Shown here: positions 8,449 through 17,458 of the stretch, one piece after another
Numbering within the stretch: the stretch's first letter is position 1
Layout: every line of letters starts with the position of its first letter
DNA from: JAJVID01 sp050247435
Lineage (GTDB): Bacteria; Acidobacteriota; Blastocatellia; RBC074
Direction: 5' to 3'
Assembly: GCA_050247435.1 (NCBI GenBank)
Contig: JBFWUF010000043.1
Location: forward strand, 1-64,000
DNA: 64,000 nt
Program-made: the position numbers and the translations under genes
The notes under the pieces: model-generated
What the model saw: the letters and a program-made list of their open reading frames with translations, nothing else
Told to the model about the DNA's origin: nothing
Database searches by the model: none

Positions 8449-8511
8449 AGAATAAGGAGTGGAGAAAATGTCTTCCCCACTCCCCATACCCACTCCCCAC
8501 TACCAACTCCC
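8434..8511. repeat. GGGAGTGGGGAGT-type inverted/tandem repeat
   Basis: AGTGGGGAGT at 8437-8446 has its exact complement ACTCCCCACT at 8492-8501, with another CCCCACTCCCCA at 8475-8486. The left arm forms the last codons of the kinase gene; the right arm ends just before the next start codon. It is probably a mobile intergenic repeat acting as a hairpin between the two genes. Confidence 0.6.
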
Positions 8512-8514
8512 GCT

Positions 8515-9825
8515 ATGTTCAAACGCCTTCCCCTGCTCATCGCCGTCATCATTCTTGCGGTCTGGTTGGGCGACTTAATCGTCAAAAATTTTCTTGCCAC
8601 GTCGTTGATCGCTTACGGCCAGGACGGCGCGAGCCGCGATCAGGCCGTCGTTTACACGCCATCGAATCCGCTGGTTATCGCCGCTCGCGGGAAGTTCCTG
8701 CTTTACCGCGCCGATCCGCCGCGAGAACAAGAAGGCATCGCCGAGTTGCAACGAGCAACGTTCCAGTCGCCACGCGATTATCGTTTCTGGCTGGAGCTTG
8801 GGAGAGCTTATGAAAACACAGGCGGGGCCGATCGCGCGGAGAAAGCTTTGCGGCGCGCCGTCGAGCTTGCCCCGCGTTACTTCGAGACGCGTTGGGCCTT
8901 CGCCAATTTTTTGTTGAGAGCAGGAAAGACCGATGCGGGGTTAAGCGATCTGCGCGAAGCGGTCAAGCTGTCGGGCGGCGTCGCGCCGTATCCGAATCAC
9001 GCCGCGACGATGAATGCGCTGAACACTGTCGCGGGTGTTTTCGGAAACGATTTGGATACGCTTCGCGGCGTCATACCGGCGGACAACATCTCGCAAATCT
9101 ACCTCGCGGAGTTCCTCGCCAATCACGACGCGCTCGATCAGGCGATGGAAATCTGGCGCAAGTCTTCAGTGGACGAACATGGTCAGTACCGCAGACTGCT
9201 GTTTCAACTGCTGCCGGTCATACAAAGCAAAGGCCGGTTCGCCGAGGCTCGCGAAGTCTGGCAAAGCTTGATGACGTTGGAAGGCGGCGATCCAGACGAT
9301 TCCTCCGGCAACTTGATGATCAACTCCGGCTTCGAGCGCCCGCCGCTGAGCGATAAATACCCAATGCTGGCTTCACCGCCGACGGGCTTCGATTGGACGA
9401 TGCGCCATCACCCGGAAGTCGCCGCGCGCCGCGACGGTCTCGAAAAACAGAGCGGATCGTATTCGTTGCGCCTGACCTTCAACTCTGCGATGACTTCCGA
9501 GTTTTGGAACGTCTCACAACTGATTTTGGTCGAGCCTTCGCGAACGTGCCGGCTAAGCTATTTCGTCAAATCCAAGCAGATTCCTTCAGACGAACCGCCT
9601 TACGTCGAGATCACCAGCGCGATGGATCCCGCGAGTTTAAATTTGCGTTCGCCGGCGCCAAGCGGAACCACGGAATGGATCGAGCAGTCGCTAACGTTCA
9701 GCACGCCGGAAAACACGCGGGCCGTCCGCCTGACGATCCGAAGCCCGCAACTCGGAGTCGTGGATCGTTTGCGGATCGGCGAAGTGTGGTTCGATGATTT
9801 CAAACTGGCGCTGGAGAGCCGATGA
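8515..9825 (+). CDS. Membrane-anchored TPR protein of the exopolysaccharide locus
   Basis: 436 residues. An N-terminal hydrophobic helix (LLIAVIILAVWLGDLIV) is followed by a periplasmic part with tetratricopeptide-like repeats at about 60-260, including RFWLELGRAYENTGGADRAEKALRR-like helices. The C-terminal third (about 265-432) looks like a beta-sandwich of the carbohydrate-binding type: NLMINSGFERPP, SYSLRLTF and the closing IGEVWFDDFKL are typical of such modules. Similar TPR proteins occur beside O-antigen-ligase genes and may assist assembly. It is followed directly by the ligase-like gene. Confidence 0.6.
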   Translation: MFKRLPLLIAVIILAVWLGDLIVKNFLATSLIAYGQDGASRDQAVVYTPSNPLVIAARGKFLLYRADPPREQEGIAELQRATFQSPRDYRFWLELGRAYENTGGADRAEKALRRAVELAPRYFETRWAFANFLLRAGKTDAGLSDLREAVKLSGGVAPYPNHAATMNALNTVAGVFGNDLDTLRGVIPADNISQIYLAEFLANHDALDQAMEIWRKSSVDEHGQYRRLLFQLLPVIQSKGRFAEAREVWQSLMTLEGGDPDDSSGNLMINSGFERPPLSDKYPMLASPPTGFDWTMRHHPEVAARRDGLEKQSGSYSLRLTFNSAMTSEFWNVSQLILVEPSRTCRLSYFVKSKQIPSDEPPYVEITSAMDPASLNLRSPAPSGTTEWIEQSLTFSTPENTRAVRLTIRSPQLGVVDRLRIGEVWFDDFKLALESR

Positions 9826-9847
9826 ATTGAAGTAAGCAACGCCGCGG

Positions 9848-11275
9848 ATGAAAAGTTACAAGATGGAACGAACCAGAATCGCCACTGAAAAAAAAGCCGC
9901 TCCTCAACCGCGCGCCGCTAGCTGGCTCGACAAATTCATCTTCGCCGACCTGCTCGCTTCGGCGGTTCTTTCCGTGCTTGCGTTCGGCGCCGTCGAGCCG
10001 TGGTCGCTGGCGATGTTTGAATTGAACGCGTTGCTGCTGGCGGTTCTGCTCGCGCTCAAATTCGTGGTTGATCCTCGATTCGATCTGAAACGATTGCAAA
10101 TCGCCCTGCCAGTGTTCGCCTTGGTGTTGTTGGGCGTCGTGCAGATCTTACCGTTCGGCTCATCCGCGCCGATCAACGCGCCTGAAGACGCGGGCATAAA
10201 CGATCTAACCACTCGCGCGCTTTCGCTAGACCCGCAAGCGACGCGCGAAGCCGTGGTCAAGCTGCTTGCGCTGGCGATTTACTTCGTCGCCGCGTTGCAC
10301 ACGCTCCGTGATTCGAGCCGCCGCCGAATTGCGCTTCTGACTCTGACCATCTTCGGCTTCGTTGTCTCGATCTTCGCCATCGCGCAGCGGTTGACTTACA
10401 ACGGCATGATGTACTGGGTGCGGCCCGTTTCGGCTTACGTCGCGCCTTACGGGCCTTACGGCAATTACAACCATTTCGCGGGAATGGTCGAATTGATCCT
10501 GCCACTGCCTCTGGCATACGCGCTGATTGCCCGGATCGGCGCCGAGCAGCGCGCGTTGTGGATTTTCAGCGTGGTGATGATGGCCGTGGCCACGATTTTT
10601 TCGCTATCTCGTGGAGGAATGCTTGCGCTTGCCGCCGAGGTCACGGTCTTGCTACTCATCGGCTCATTTCTACGCAGCCGCCGAAACCAGGCTGAGAGTC
10701 TAAGAACAAAGACGAACAGAAGAATTCTAATAACCGTCACAGTAACAGCCGTGATCACGATAGCGCTGTGGATCGGTTACGAGCCGCTGGTCAAACGCTT
10801 CGTCACAATCAAACAGGGCGCGAGCGAATACTCGGTAGTCACGCGCGTCGAATACTGGCGCGCCTCATGGCAAATGTTCCTGGATCACCCAATGCTCGGC
10901 GTCGGCCTTGGCGCGTTCCCGGCGATCTATCCGTCTTACGGGCGATCTTCGGCGAAATACGAAAGGCTCGAACAGGCGCATAACGACTACCTGCAGTTGC
11001 TGACCGACGCTGGATTAGCAGGCGCGATGATCGGGTTGTGGTCCCTTGTCGAGATCGTTCGTGTGGCGCGCGCGCAGTGGCGCGAGCTTGAAAAGTTTCG
11101 CAGCCGTGATCGCGCAGTCGTCATCGGCGGCTACACGGCGGTCTTCGGATTACTAATCCACAGCTTCACTGACTTCAATTTGCAGATTGCGGCCAATGCG
11201 CTACTATTCCTTTTAAGCGTCGCGCTGGCGACCTCGCTCGACCCCAACGGAAAACAGTCCTACGACGACAAATAA
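9848..11275 (+). CDS. O-antigen ligase / Wzy-like polymerase (WaaL family)
   Basis: 475 residues with about 10-12 predicted membrane helices. The family signature is at about 331-400: a periplasmic loop beginning RVEYWRASWQMF, then HPMLGVGLGAF, an EQAHNDYLQLL block and the glycine-rich start of the next helix (DAGLAGAMIGLW). The histidine-asparagine pair is typical of the catalytic loop in Wzy_C proteins, which transfer lipid-linked glycans. The N-terminus (KMERTRIATEKKAAPQPR) is basic and cytoplasmic. It is one of two such proteins in the locus; which is polymerase and which ligase cannot be told from sequence. Confidence 0.82.
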   Translation: MKSYKMERTRIATEKKAAPQPRAASWLDKFIFADLLASAVLSVLAFGAVEPWSLAMFELNALLLAVLLALKFVVDPRFDLKRLQIALPVFALVLLGVVQILPFGSSAPINAPEDAGINDLTTRALSLDPQATREAVVKLLALAIYFVAALHTLRDSSRRRIALLTLTIFGFVVSIFAIAQRLTYNGMMYWVRPVSAYVAPYGPYGNYNHFAGMVELILPLPLAYALIARIGAEQRALWIFSVVMMAVATIFSLSRGGMLALAAEVTVLLLIGSFLRSRRNQAESLRTKTNRRILITVTVTAVITIALWIGYEPLVKRFVTIKQGASEYSVVTRVEYWRASWQMFLDHPMLGVGLGAFPAIYPSYGRSSAKYERLEQAHNDYLQLLTDAGLAGAMIGLWSLVEIVRVARAQWRELEKFRSRDRAVVIGGYTAVFGLLIHSFTDFNLQIAANALLFLLSVALATSLDPNGKQSYDDK

Positions 11276-11304
11276 TTCCAGACACAATCAGGCTCAAGAT
11301 CGAA

Positions 11305-12423
11305 ATGAATGTTCCTCTTTTAGATTTGCGCGCGCAGTTTCAAACGATTCGCGGAGAAGTGATGGCCGCGGTCGAAAATGTTTTCGACAGTCAGCATTTC
11401 ATACTCGGCCCCGAAGTCGAAGCCTTCGAGAAAGAGACCGCCGCGTATTGCCAGGTCAAACACTCAATCGGATGCGGCTCCGGTTCCGACGCTCTGTTGC
11501 TTGCGTTGATGGCTTTGGGAGTCGAGCCTGGTGACGAAATCATCACGGTTTCATTCACATTCTTCGCCACGGCCAGCGCGATCACGCGGCTTGGCGCGCG
11601 TCCCGTCTTCGTTGATATTTCACCGGACGATTTCAACATCAACCCTGAACTGATCGAACGTGCGATCACGCCGCGCACGAAGGCGATCATGCCTGTTCAT
11701 CTGTTCGGCCAATGCGCCGAGATGGATGCGATACGCGAGATCGCCGAACGCCACAACCTGCCCGTAGTCGAGGACGCCGCGCAGGCAATAGGCGCCGAGT
11801 ATCACGAACGCCGCGCGGGCGCGATGAGCCAGATCGGCTGCTTCAGTTTCTTTCCGTCGAAAAACCTCGGCGGCGCGGGCGAAGGCGGATTGATGACCAC
11901 CAACGACGATCATCTCGCCGAAAAGCTGCGACTGCTGCGCGTCCACGGAATGCAGCCGAAGTACTATCACCAGATCGTCGGCGTCAACAGCCGCCTCGAT
12001 GCGCTCCAGGCCGCCGTGCTCCGCGTCAAGCTGAAACATCTTGATCAGTGGAGCGACGCGCGGCGCCTCAACGCCGAACGCTACGAAAAGCTTTTCGCCG
12101 AAGCCGGAGTCGAAGAAGTCGTCACACCAACCACGCGCGCTAACCGTCGTCACATCTTCAACCAGTACACGATCCGCTGCTCGCGGCGCGATGATCTAAT
12201 GAATTTTCTAAAGCAACAAAGCGTGGGATCGGAAGTCTATTACCCCGTGCCGCTGCACTTGCAGGAATGCTTCAAATATCTGGGTTACGCGGCGGGAGAT
12301 TTGCCCGCGACCGAACTGGCGTCGCGCGAATGCCTGTCGCTGCCGATTTACCCAGAACTGACCGAAGAGATGCAGCAGTACGTCGTCGAGAGGATCGCTG
12401 AGTTTTATCGAGAGGCGAAATGA
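11305..12423 (+). CDS. DegT/DnrJ/EryC1/StrS family PLP aminotransferase (first copy)
   Basis: 372 residues, the full length for the family that aminates keto-sugar nucleotides. Visible are the N-terminal VPLLDLRAQF, the substrate/cofactor segment GCGSGSDALLLAL, PVHLFGQCAEMD, VVEDAAQAIGAEY, and the PLP-binding lysine in PSKNLGG (Lys186). Its stop overlaps the flippase start by 4 bp (ATGA), so the two are translationally coupled. It probably supplies an amino sugar to the glycan; the exact substrate is not predictable. Confidence 0.88.
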   Translation: MNVPLLDLRAQFQTIRGEVMAAVENVFDSQHFILGPEVEAFEKETAAYCQVKHSIGCGSGSDALLLALMALGVEPGDEIITVSFTFFATASAITRLGARPVFVDISPDDFNINPELIERAITPRTKAIMPVHLFGQCAEMDAIREIAERHNLPVVEDAAQAIGAEYHERRAGAMSQIGCFSFFPSKNLGGAGEGGLMTTNDDHLAEKLRLLRVHGMQPKYYHQIVGVNSRLDALQAAVLRVKLKHLDQWSDARRLNAERYEKLFAEAGVEEVVTPTTRANRRHIFNQYTIRCSRRDDLMNFLKQQSVGSEVYYPVPLHLQECFKYLGYAAGDLPATELASRECLSLPIYPELTEEMQQYVVERIAEFYREAK

Positions 12424-13832
12424 GTTTCGTGGATGTTTCACAGCGGGCGCGCCAGGTATGGTCGGTCTTGAGGTTGACTCCGTTCGATACTTCCACGGAT
12501 GAGGAACGGTCGAAAGAACGCTACAGACGCGTGATCCTCGGCGCGGCGGCCTTCGGAACATCCAAAGCGATAACGGCCTTGACCACGCTCATCTCAGTCC
12601 CATTGACAGTCAATTATCTTGGGGCCGAGCGGTATGGACTGTGGATGACAATCAGCTCGGTGATCGTCATGCTGGGATTCGCCGATCTGGGATTGGGCAA
12701 TGGGTTGGTGAATGCGATTGCGGAGGCGCACGGGAGGGACGACCGCATGGCGGCAAGCCGGTATGTCTCAAGCGGTTTTTTTATGCTGCTCGGTGTCGCC
12801 GTGTTGATTCTCGTTGCCTTTGCGCTCGCATACCGTTTTGTCGCCTGGCCGTGGGTTTTCAACGTGACCTCGGATGCCGCTGCGCGCGAGGCCGGCCCGG
12901 CTCTGGCGGTCTTCGTCGTTTGTTTCGCGGCCGGCATTCCGCTGGGAATCGTGCAGCGCGTGCAGTTGGGTTATCAGGAAGGATTCGCAAGCAGCATTTG
13001 GCAGAGCGCTGGCAGTCTAGGTGGATTGGTTGGAGTCGTGCTCGCTATTTATCATCAAGTGGGGTTGCCGTGGCTGGTGCTGGCTATGTCCGGCGCTCCG
13101 GTTCTGGCCACCGCAGTCAATTGGATGGTTCAATTCCTCTGGCGGCGTCCGTGGCTATGTCCGCGATGGAGTCAGGTTGACCTCGGCGCCGGACGTAAGA
13201 TCGCCAACCTGGGAATGCTCTTCCTTGTTCTTCAATTGCTCACCCTGATGGGTTCGGCCAGCGACAACCTGATCATCGCGCAAATGTTCGGAGCTTCGGC
13301 GGTCGCCGGTTACGCGGTTGTGCAGAAGTTGTTTTCGATAGCGTTGCTCTCACAATTTTTCGTAGCGCCGCTCTGGCCTGCTTTCGGTGAAGCTCTGGCG
13401 CGTCATGATTATTCGTGGGTCGCGCGAACATTGCGCCGCTCGATTTTGATCAGTGTGGCGCTGGGAGGATGCGCCGCTTTGCCGCTTCTGGTCTTCGGGA
13501 GACAGATCATCGCGTTCTGGGCAGGTGGCCAGCTAACTCCATCAATCGCGCTCCTCGCTGGGTTTGCCGCTCACGCGGTTCTGGGAGGGTACGGCGGCGC
13601 GATGTCGGCCTTTCTCAACAGCGGCTCTTTGCTTGGCCGCCAGGTTAGCTTCTATGGAGCCGCTTCTATTGCCGCGTTGATTCTCAAAGTGGCGCTGGCG
13701 CGTTATTGGCAGGTTGCCGGCGTAATCTGGGCGACGGTAATTGCATACGGAACGCTCTATGCAATTCCATCCTGGCTGTTATCGCATCAACACCTTCTAC
13801 ATTCGCGGGAAAGATCGCATGCGGCTCGCTGA
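12420..13832 (+). CDS. Wzx-like oligosaccharide flippase
   Basis: 470 residues with about 12-14 hydrophobic segments and the early pattern of the polysaccharide transporter family (ALTTLISVPLTVNYLGAERYGLWMT, quoted here in part as VNYLGAERYGLWM). It translocates the undecaprenyl-linked repeat unit. It overlaps the aminotransferase by 4 bp, and the following methyltransferase start (13819) lies within its 3' end. Confidence 0.85.
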   Translation: MSFVDVSQRARQVWSVLRLTPFDTSTDEERSKERYRRVILGAAAFGTSKAITALTTLISVPLTVNYLGAERYGLWMTISSVIVMLGFADLGLGNGLVNAIAEAHGRDDRMAASRYVSSGFFMLLGVAVLILVAFALAYRFVAWPWVFNVTSDAAAREAGPALAVFVVCFAAGIPLGIVQRVQLGYQEGFASSIWQSAGSLGGLVGVVLAIYHQVGLPWLVLAMSGAPVLATAVNWMVQFLWRRPWLCPRWSQVDLGAGRKIANLGMLFLVLQLLTLMGSASDNLIIAQMFGASAVAGYAVVQKLFSIALLSQFFVAPLWPAFGEALARHDYSWVARTLRRSILISVALGGCAALPLLVFGRQIIAFWAGGQLTPSIALLAGFAAHAVLGGYGGAMSAFLNSGSLLGRQVSFYGAASIAALILKVALARYWQVAGVIWATVIAYGTLYAIPSWLLSHQHLLHSRERSHAAR

Positions 13833-14718
13833 CAAAGTTTTGAGAAGGCTCAAAAGAGTTCCCTTTACGATCTATTCCGGCTTCCGCCGCTGGCATTACC
13901 TGCGGAGACAGAAAGCTGGTCGGCTGGTTCGACACCGTTTACCGGGGAAGGCTGTGATCAACCTCTATCCTGAAGGACAGATCGCCGAGTTGCTTTATAC
14001 CGTGCGATTCGAGCAGGCCGAATTGGCTCTGGTCAGCGCCTGTCTGAAGCCGGGTATGAAAGTGGTGGATATTGGCGCAAACATCGGTTTGTATTCGATT
14101 GTGGCGGATAAGGCGGTTAAACCGAAAGGCAGAGTTTGGGCGTTTGAGCCGTCGTCGGAAACGTATTCCCGTCTAATCAGGAACCTTTCGCTCAACGACG
14201 CTACTTCGGTAATCCCAGCGCGGTTAGCTCTGGCCGACAAGCACGGCGGCAGTCTGACGCTCAAAAGGGACTCAGGCTTTCGAGACGGAGATAGGTATCT
14301 TGTGGCGGAAAAGGCCGCGCGCCCGCTGGATTCCGGTTGGCCTGAAGATTACGGCGATAGCGAGCAGGTGCAGGTGACGACTCTTGATCATTACCTTTAC
14401 ACATTGGTTGATGCTCCGCATAGAATTGATTTCCTAAAGATGGATATTGAGGGTGGCGAATTCAGTGTCTTTCGCGGGGCCAAGCGGGTCTTAACATCTA
14501 ACCCTGAAATATTGTTGATGTTTGAATGTACCCCGCAAGGGTGCCAGCGCGCAGGGCACAAACAGGAAGACGTCTTCAAATTCCTCAGAGACCTGGGCTT
14601 CGGTTTGTACTGTTGGCGCCGCTCGACCAGAGTATGGGAATCGGGCAGCGAACAGTTGCTTGCCGCTGGCAATGTTTGGGCCTGTCGGGGCAAAGAATTG
14701 TTGCCGCGATTACCTTAG
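13819..14718 (+). CDS. FkbM-family SAM-dependent methyltransferase (first copy)
   Basis: 299 residues from ATG 13819, which overlaps the flippase stop by 14 bp. A longer frame from 13741 would overlap by 92 bp and lacks a ribosome site. The SAM-binding motif I is VVDIGANIGLYS, followed by VWAFEPSSETY; the FkbM hallmark acidic motif is DFLKMDIEGGEF. The family O-methylates sugars or polyketides. Directly followed, 5 bp later, by a second, divergent FkbM gene. Confidence 0.83.
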   Translation: MRLADKVLRRLKRVPFTIYSGFRRWHYLRRQKAGRLVRHRLPGKAVINLYPEGQIAELLYTVRFEQAELALVSACLKPGMKVVDIGANIGLYSIVADKAVKPKGRVWAFEPSSETYSRLIRNLSLNDATSVIPARLALADKHGGSLTLKRDSGFRDGDRYLVAEKAARPLDSGWPEDYGDSEQVQVTTLDHYLYTLVDAPHRIDFLKMDIEGGEFSVFRGAKRVLTSNPEILLMFECTPQGCQRAGHKQEDVFKFLRDLGFGLYCWRRSTRVWESGSEQLLAAGNVWACRGKELLPRLP

Positions 14719-14723
14719 CTCAC

Positions 14724-15455
14724 ATGAACTCAGCGCTTTCAACTTTATACTTCAATATCGTGGCGCCGCTGGCTCGCCGTCTTCATTTTATTAGAGCAGA
14801 CAGCCTCTATCATTTAGCTGGGTACTACCTGAAAGGCAGGCCGGTTCGCGGCATTGTTGATGGAGGCGCGTTCGATGGCAAACATTCTCTTTATTTGGCC
14901 AGGCTCTTTCCTCGCGCGACTATCTTTGCCTTCGAGCCTGCGCCGGAAAGCTACAGGCTGCTGGCTGAGACGGCGAAGAGGTCAAGGCGAATAGTGCCTT
15001 TGCAACTTGCGCTGACAGAATCCGTGGGAACTGCAATGCTCAATATCAATACATTCGCGCCTACGAACTCTCTTCTGGCAAGCACGGGCAGCGAAGACGC
15101 GAGAACATATTTCGATGGGAGAGGAGATACCGTTTCAAGCGCCGCCGTGCAGACCATCTCTCTGGATGAATTCGCCAGGCGGGAGAAGAATTTCGGATGC
15201 ACGCTGCTTAAACTCGATCTTCAGGGATATGAACTGCCTGCGTTGCGCGGGGCGCGCGATGTATTGCTTCAACAGGTTGAGGCGGTCATATCCGAAGTCC
15301 GCTTTAAACCTTTGTACCACGGAGACGCCCACTTTGAGGCTGTTGACTCATACCTTGCCGGGTGCGGGTTTTCACTTATGTGCCTACAGGAGGTCACCCC
15401 ACACCCTACGGATAACACCGTGTTTGAGGCAAACGCTTTGTGGATCAAGCGTTGA
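14724..15455 (+). CDS. FkbM-family methyltransferase (second copy)
   Basis: 243 residues from ATG 14724, 5 bp after the previous stop. An upstream frame extension lies entirely inside the previous gene and is rejected. Motifs: GIVDGGAFDGKHS (SAM site), IFAFEPAPESY, and LLKLDLQGYELPAL as the FkbM acidic motif. It is only distantly similar to its neighbour, so the pair probably methylates different positions rather than being a fresh duplication. Confidence 0.83.
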   Translation: MNSALSTLYFNIVAPLARRLHFIRADSLYHLAGYYLKGRPVRGIVDGGAFDGKHSLYLARLFPRATIFAFEPAPESYRLLAETAKRSRRIVPLQLALTESVGTAMLNINTFAPTNSLLASTGSEDARTYFDGRGDTVSSAAVQTISLDEFARREKNFGCTLLKLDLQGYELPALRGARDVLLQQVEAVISEVRFKPLYHGDAHFEAVDSYLAGCGFSLMCLQEVTPHPTDNTVFEANALWIKR

Positions 15456-15487
15456 CCGATCAATTTTTCAACCAGTGGTTTTAAGCT

Positions 15488-16357
15488 TTGATTCGTAAAC
15501 CGAGCTTCAATTACATCATCACGATCCACAACAAAGAGGAGTTATTGGATCGTGTTTTCAACGGAATCGCCGCCTGTGCGGGGCCAGACGCCAGGGTCGT
15601 GGCGGTGCTTGACGGTTGCGTTGACGGATCCGAGGAGATCGCGCGCCGTTTCGCCGCCCGGAGCGGGATTGAGACGCGGCTTGTGATTGCGCCTGATGTG
15701 CATGAGATCAAGTCACTCAATCTGGGCCTGCGCGAAGCGAAATCTGGCTACTGCGTGCTTGTTCAAGATGATGTGATTCTGCAGGAACCGAAGTTGGAAG
15801 ACCTGACGCATGAGCTTTGCGAAACGCACGAGCGGCGCCTGGGCTACATCTCATTTCGCCTGGCCGCCGATCTGCGTCCTACGGGATTCTTGCGGCGTCT
15901 GCGTTACAGTGTTCGCGCTGGTCGCCATGCTCTTTGTCCGATGATCGAAGAGCATAGGCTTGTTGGAGGGCCGCAAGAGTTTTTGAATGTTCCCAGAATC
16001 GGGTATGGCGAATTCCAGGCCCGGCTTGCCGGGATCAAAAGCCCCGTGTGCATCACACCGGAACTGCGCGCGTGCGAGCCGTATCTGGACGAAGACTTCG
16101 CGCCCTATTGCTACGACGACGTTGATCTATCGCTGCGAGCTTTGAAGCGCGGGCTGAAAAACGGCCTCTTCCCGATCAGATTCCAATCGGATTCATCCTG
16201 GAGCGGCACGCTGAAAGACCCACAGTTCACTTCGCAGATGGGGGCGAACATACGATTGCGAAATCGGCGCCTGATCTGGCGCAAACACAGCGACTACTTG
16301 ATGAGCGTACTGGGCGCTGAATCGGGAAGAGCCGAAGCTTCGAGCGCGCCAGGATGA
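15488..16357 (+). CDS. Family 2 glycosyltransferase
   Basis: 289 residues from TTG 15488; no ATG fits the conserved N-terminus (NYIITIHNKEELLDRV). GT-A features: VVAVLDGCVDGS near the start, and YCVLVQDDVIL containing the metal-binding aspartates. A later DEDFAPYCYDDVDLSLRA segment matches the acceptor/base region of GT2 enzymes. It transfers a sugar on the cytoplasmic side during repeat-unit assembly. Confidence 0.8.
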   Translation: MIRKPSFNYIITIHNKEELLDRVFNGIAACAGPDARVVAVLDGCVDGSEEIARRFAARSGIETRLVIAPDVHEIKSLNLGLREAKSGYCVLVQDDVILQEPKLEDLTHELCETHERRLGYISFRLAADLRPTGFLRRLRYSVRAGRHALCPMIEEHRLVGGPQEFLNVPRIGYGEFQARLAGIKSPVCITPELRACEPYLDEDFAPYCYDDVDLSLRALKRGLKNGLFPIRFQSDSSWSGTLKDPQFTSQMGANIRLRNRRLIWRKHSDYLMSVLGAESGRAEASSAPG

Positions 16358-16364
16358 CATTGAT

Positions 16365-17441
16365 TTGCAGAGTGAGTGTATAGCGTTGATGCCTGACGAA
16401 TCGCAAAACGAGATTCGCGCCCGGCTCCTGCCGATGTTCCCGTCGAGCGTTGTTCTGGGAGGTTTGGAGTTGCAGTGTCTGAAAACCTCCGAGGCTTTGA
16501 GGCGAGTAGGAGTAGCGGCGGAGTTATTGAATTACTATGACGAGGATGACCAGTTCGATATTCTGCATCTATTCGGTTCGTCCGAGAATTTCCACGACCT
16601 CTGCCGGCAAGCGGCGAACAGATGGCCGATTGTCATCTCCGCGGTTTCTGGCGCGCCGAGCGCATCGCGGTGGCGCGCGCCCATCTGGCTAACAGTTTCC
16701 AAATTGGCCGAGGGAGTGAAGCTGCAAACCAGCTACCAGAGGTTGCGTGCGGTGTATCACTTGGCATCGGCGGTCATCTGTCTCAATCAACTGGAGGCGC
16801 AGTTCCTGCAGGTCACTTATGGTGTTCCCCGAAGCCGCATTGAAATCATCAGTAACGGCGTTGATTGGAGATACTTTCAGGCCGATGGCGAAAGCTTCAT
16901 AGAGCGGTTCGGGGCCAGGGACTTTGTGCTATACAGCGGCAATATCGTGCGCCGAAAAAATCCTTTGCAACTTGCGCGTGTTTTGCGTCAACTTGATTAT
17001 CCGGGAGTCTTCATCGGAGGGACGCTAGCCGCCGAGCAGGCATACGCGGACGCTTTTGCCGACCTGATGGATCGGTCGCCCAACCTCCTCTGGATTCGCG
17101 GCTTGAAACACGATGACCCCTTGCTGGCCGGCGCTTACGCCGCCGCCAGCGTCTTTTGCCTTCCGTCAACAAGTGAAACGCAGAGCCTCTCGGCGCTGGA
17201 GGCAATGGCGACAGGCTCGCCAGTCATACTTGGCGATTTTCCTTATGCTTACCAACGCCCGTTTGAACACAGCCTTCGCTGCGATCCTGAGGACGAGAAC
17301 TCACTCCGGGCTTGTCTGGAAAAGGCGCTCAGCGATCCTGCCGGGCACAGCGCCAGGTTGCCGGAGGATTACTCATGGTCAAATGTTGCTGAAAAGATTG
17401 CGCGAGTCTATAAACGAGTTCTTTGCGGGCGCGCTGGCTGA
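16365..17441 (+). CDS. Family 4 (GT-B) glycosyltransferase
   Basis: 358 residues from TTG 16365, which has AGGATG about 10 nt upstream; ATG 16389 is an alternative giving 350 residues. The GT-B C-terminal half shows IEIISNGVDW, LYSGNIVRRKNPLQ and SVFCLPSTSETQSLSALEAM, the nucleotide-sugar site of GT4 enzymes. The N-terminal half is divergent but retains a VLGGLELQCLKT loop. Part of the exopolysaccharide gene string. Confidence 0.78.
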   Translation: MQSECIALMPDESQNEIRARLLPMFPSSVVLGGLELQCLKTSEALRRVGVAAELLNYYDEDDQFDILHLFGSSENFHDLCRQAANRWPIVISAVSGAPSASRWRAPIWLTVSKLAEGVKLQTSYQRLRAVYHLASAVICLNQLEAQFLQVTYGVPRSRIEIISNGVDWRYFQADGESFIERFGARDFVLYSGNIVRRKNPLQLARVLRQLDYPGVFIGGTLAAEQAYADAFADLMDRSPNLLWIRGLKHDDPLLAGAYAAASVFCLPSTSETQSLSALEAMATGSPVILGDFPYAYQRPFEHSLRCDPEDENSLRACLEKALSDPAGHSARLPEDYSWSNVAEKIARVYKRVLCGRAG

Positions 17442-17458
17442 GACACGAGCTTGAGTCC

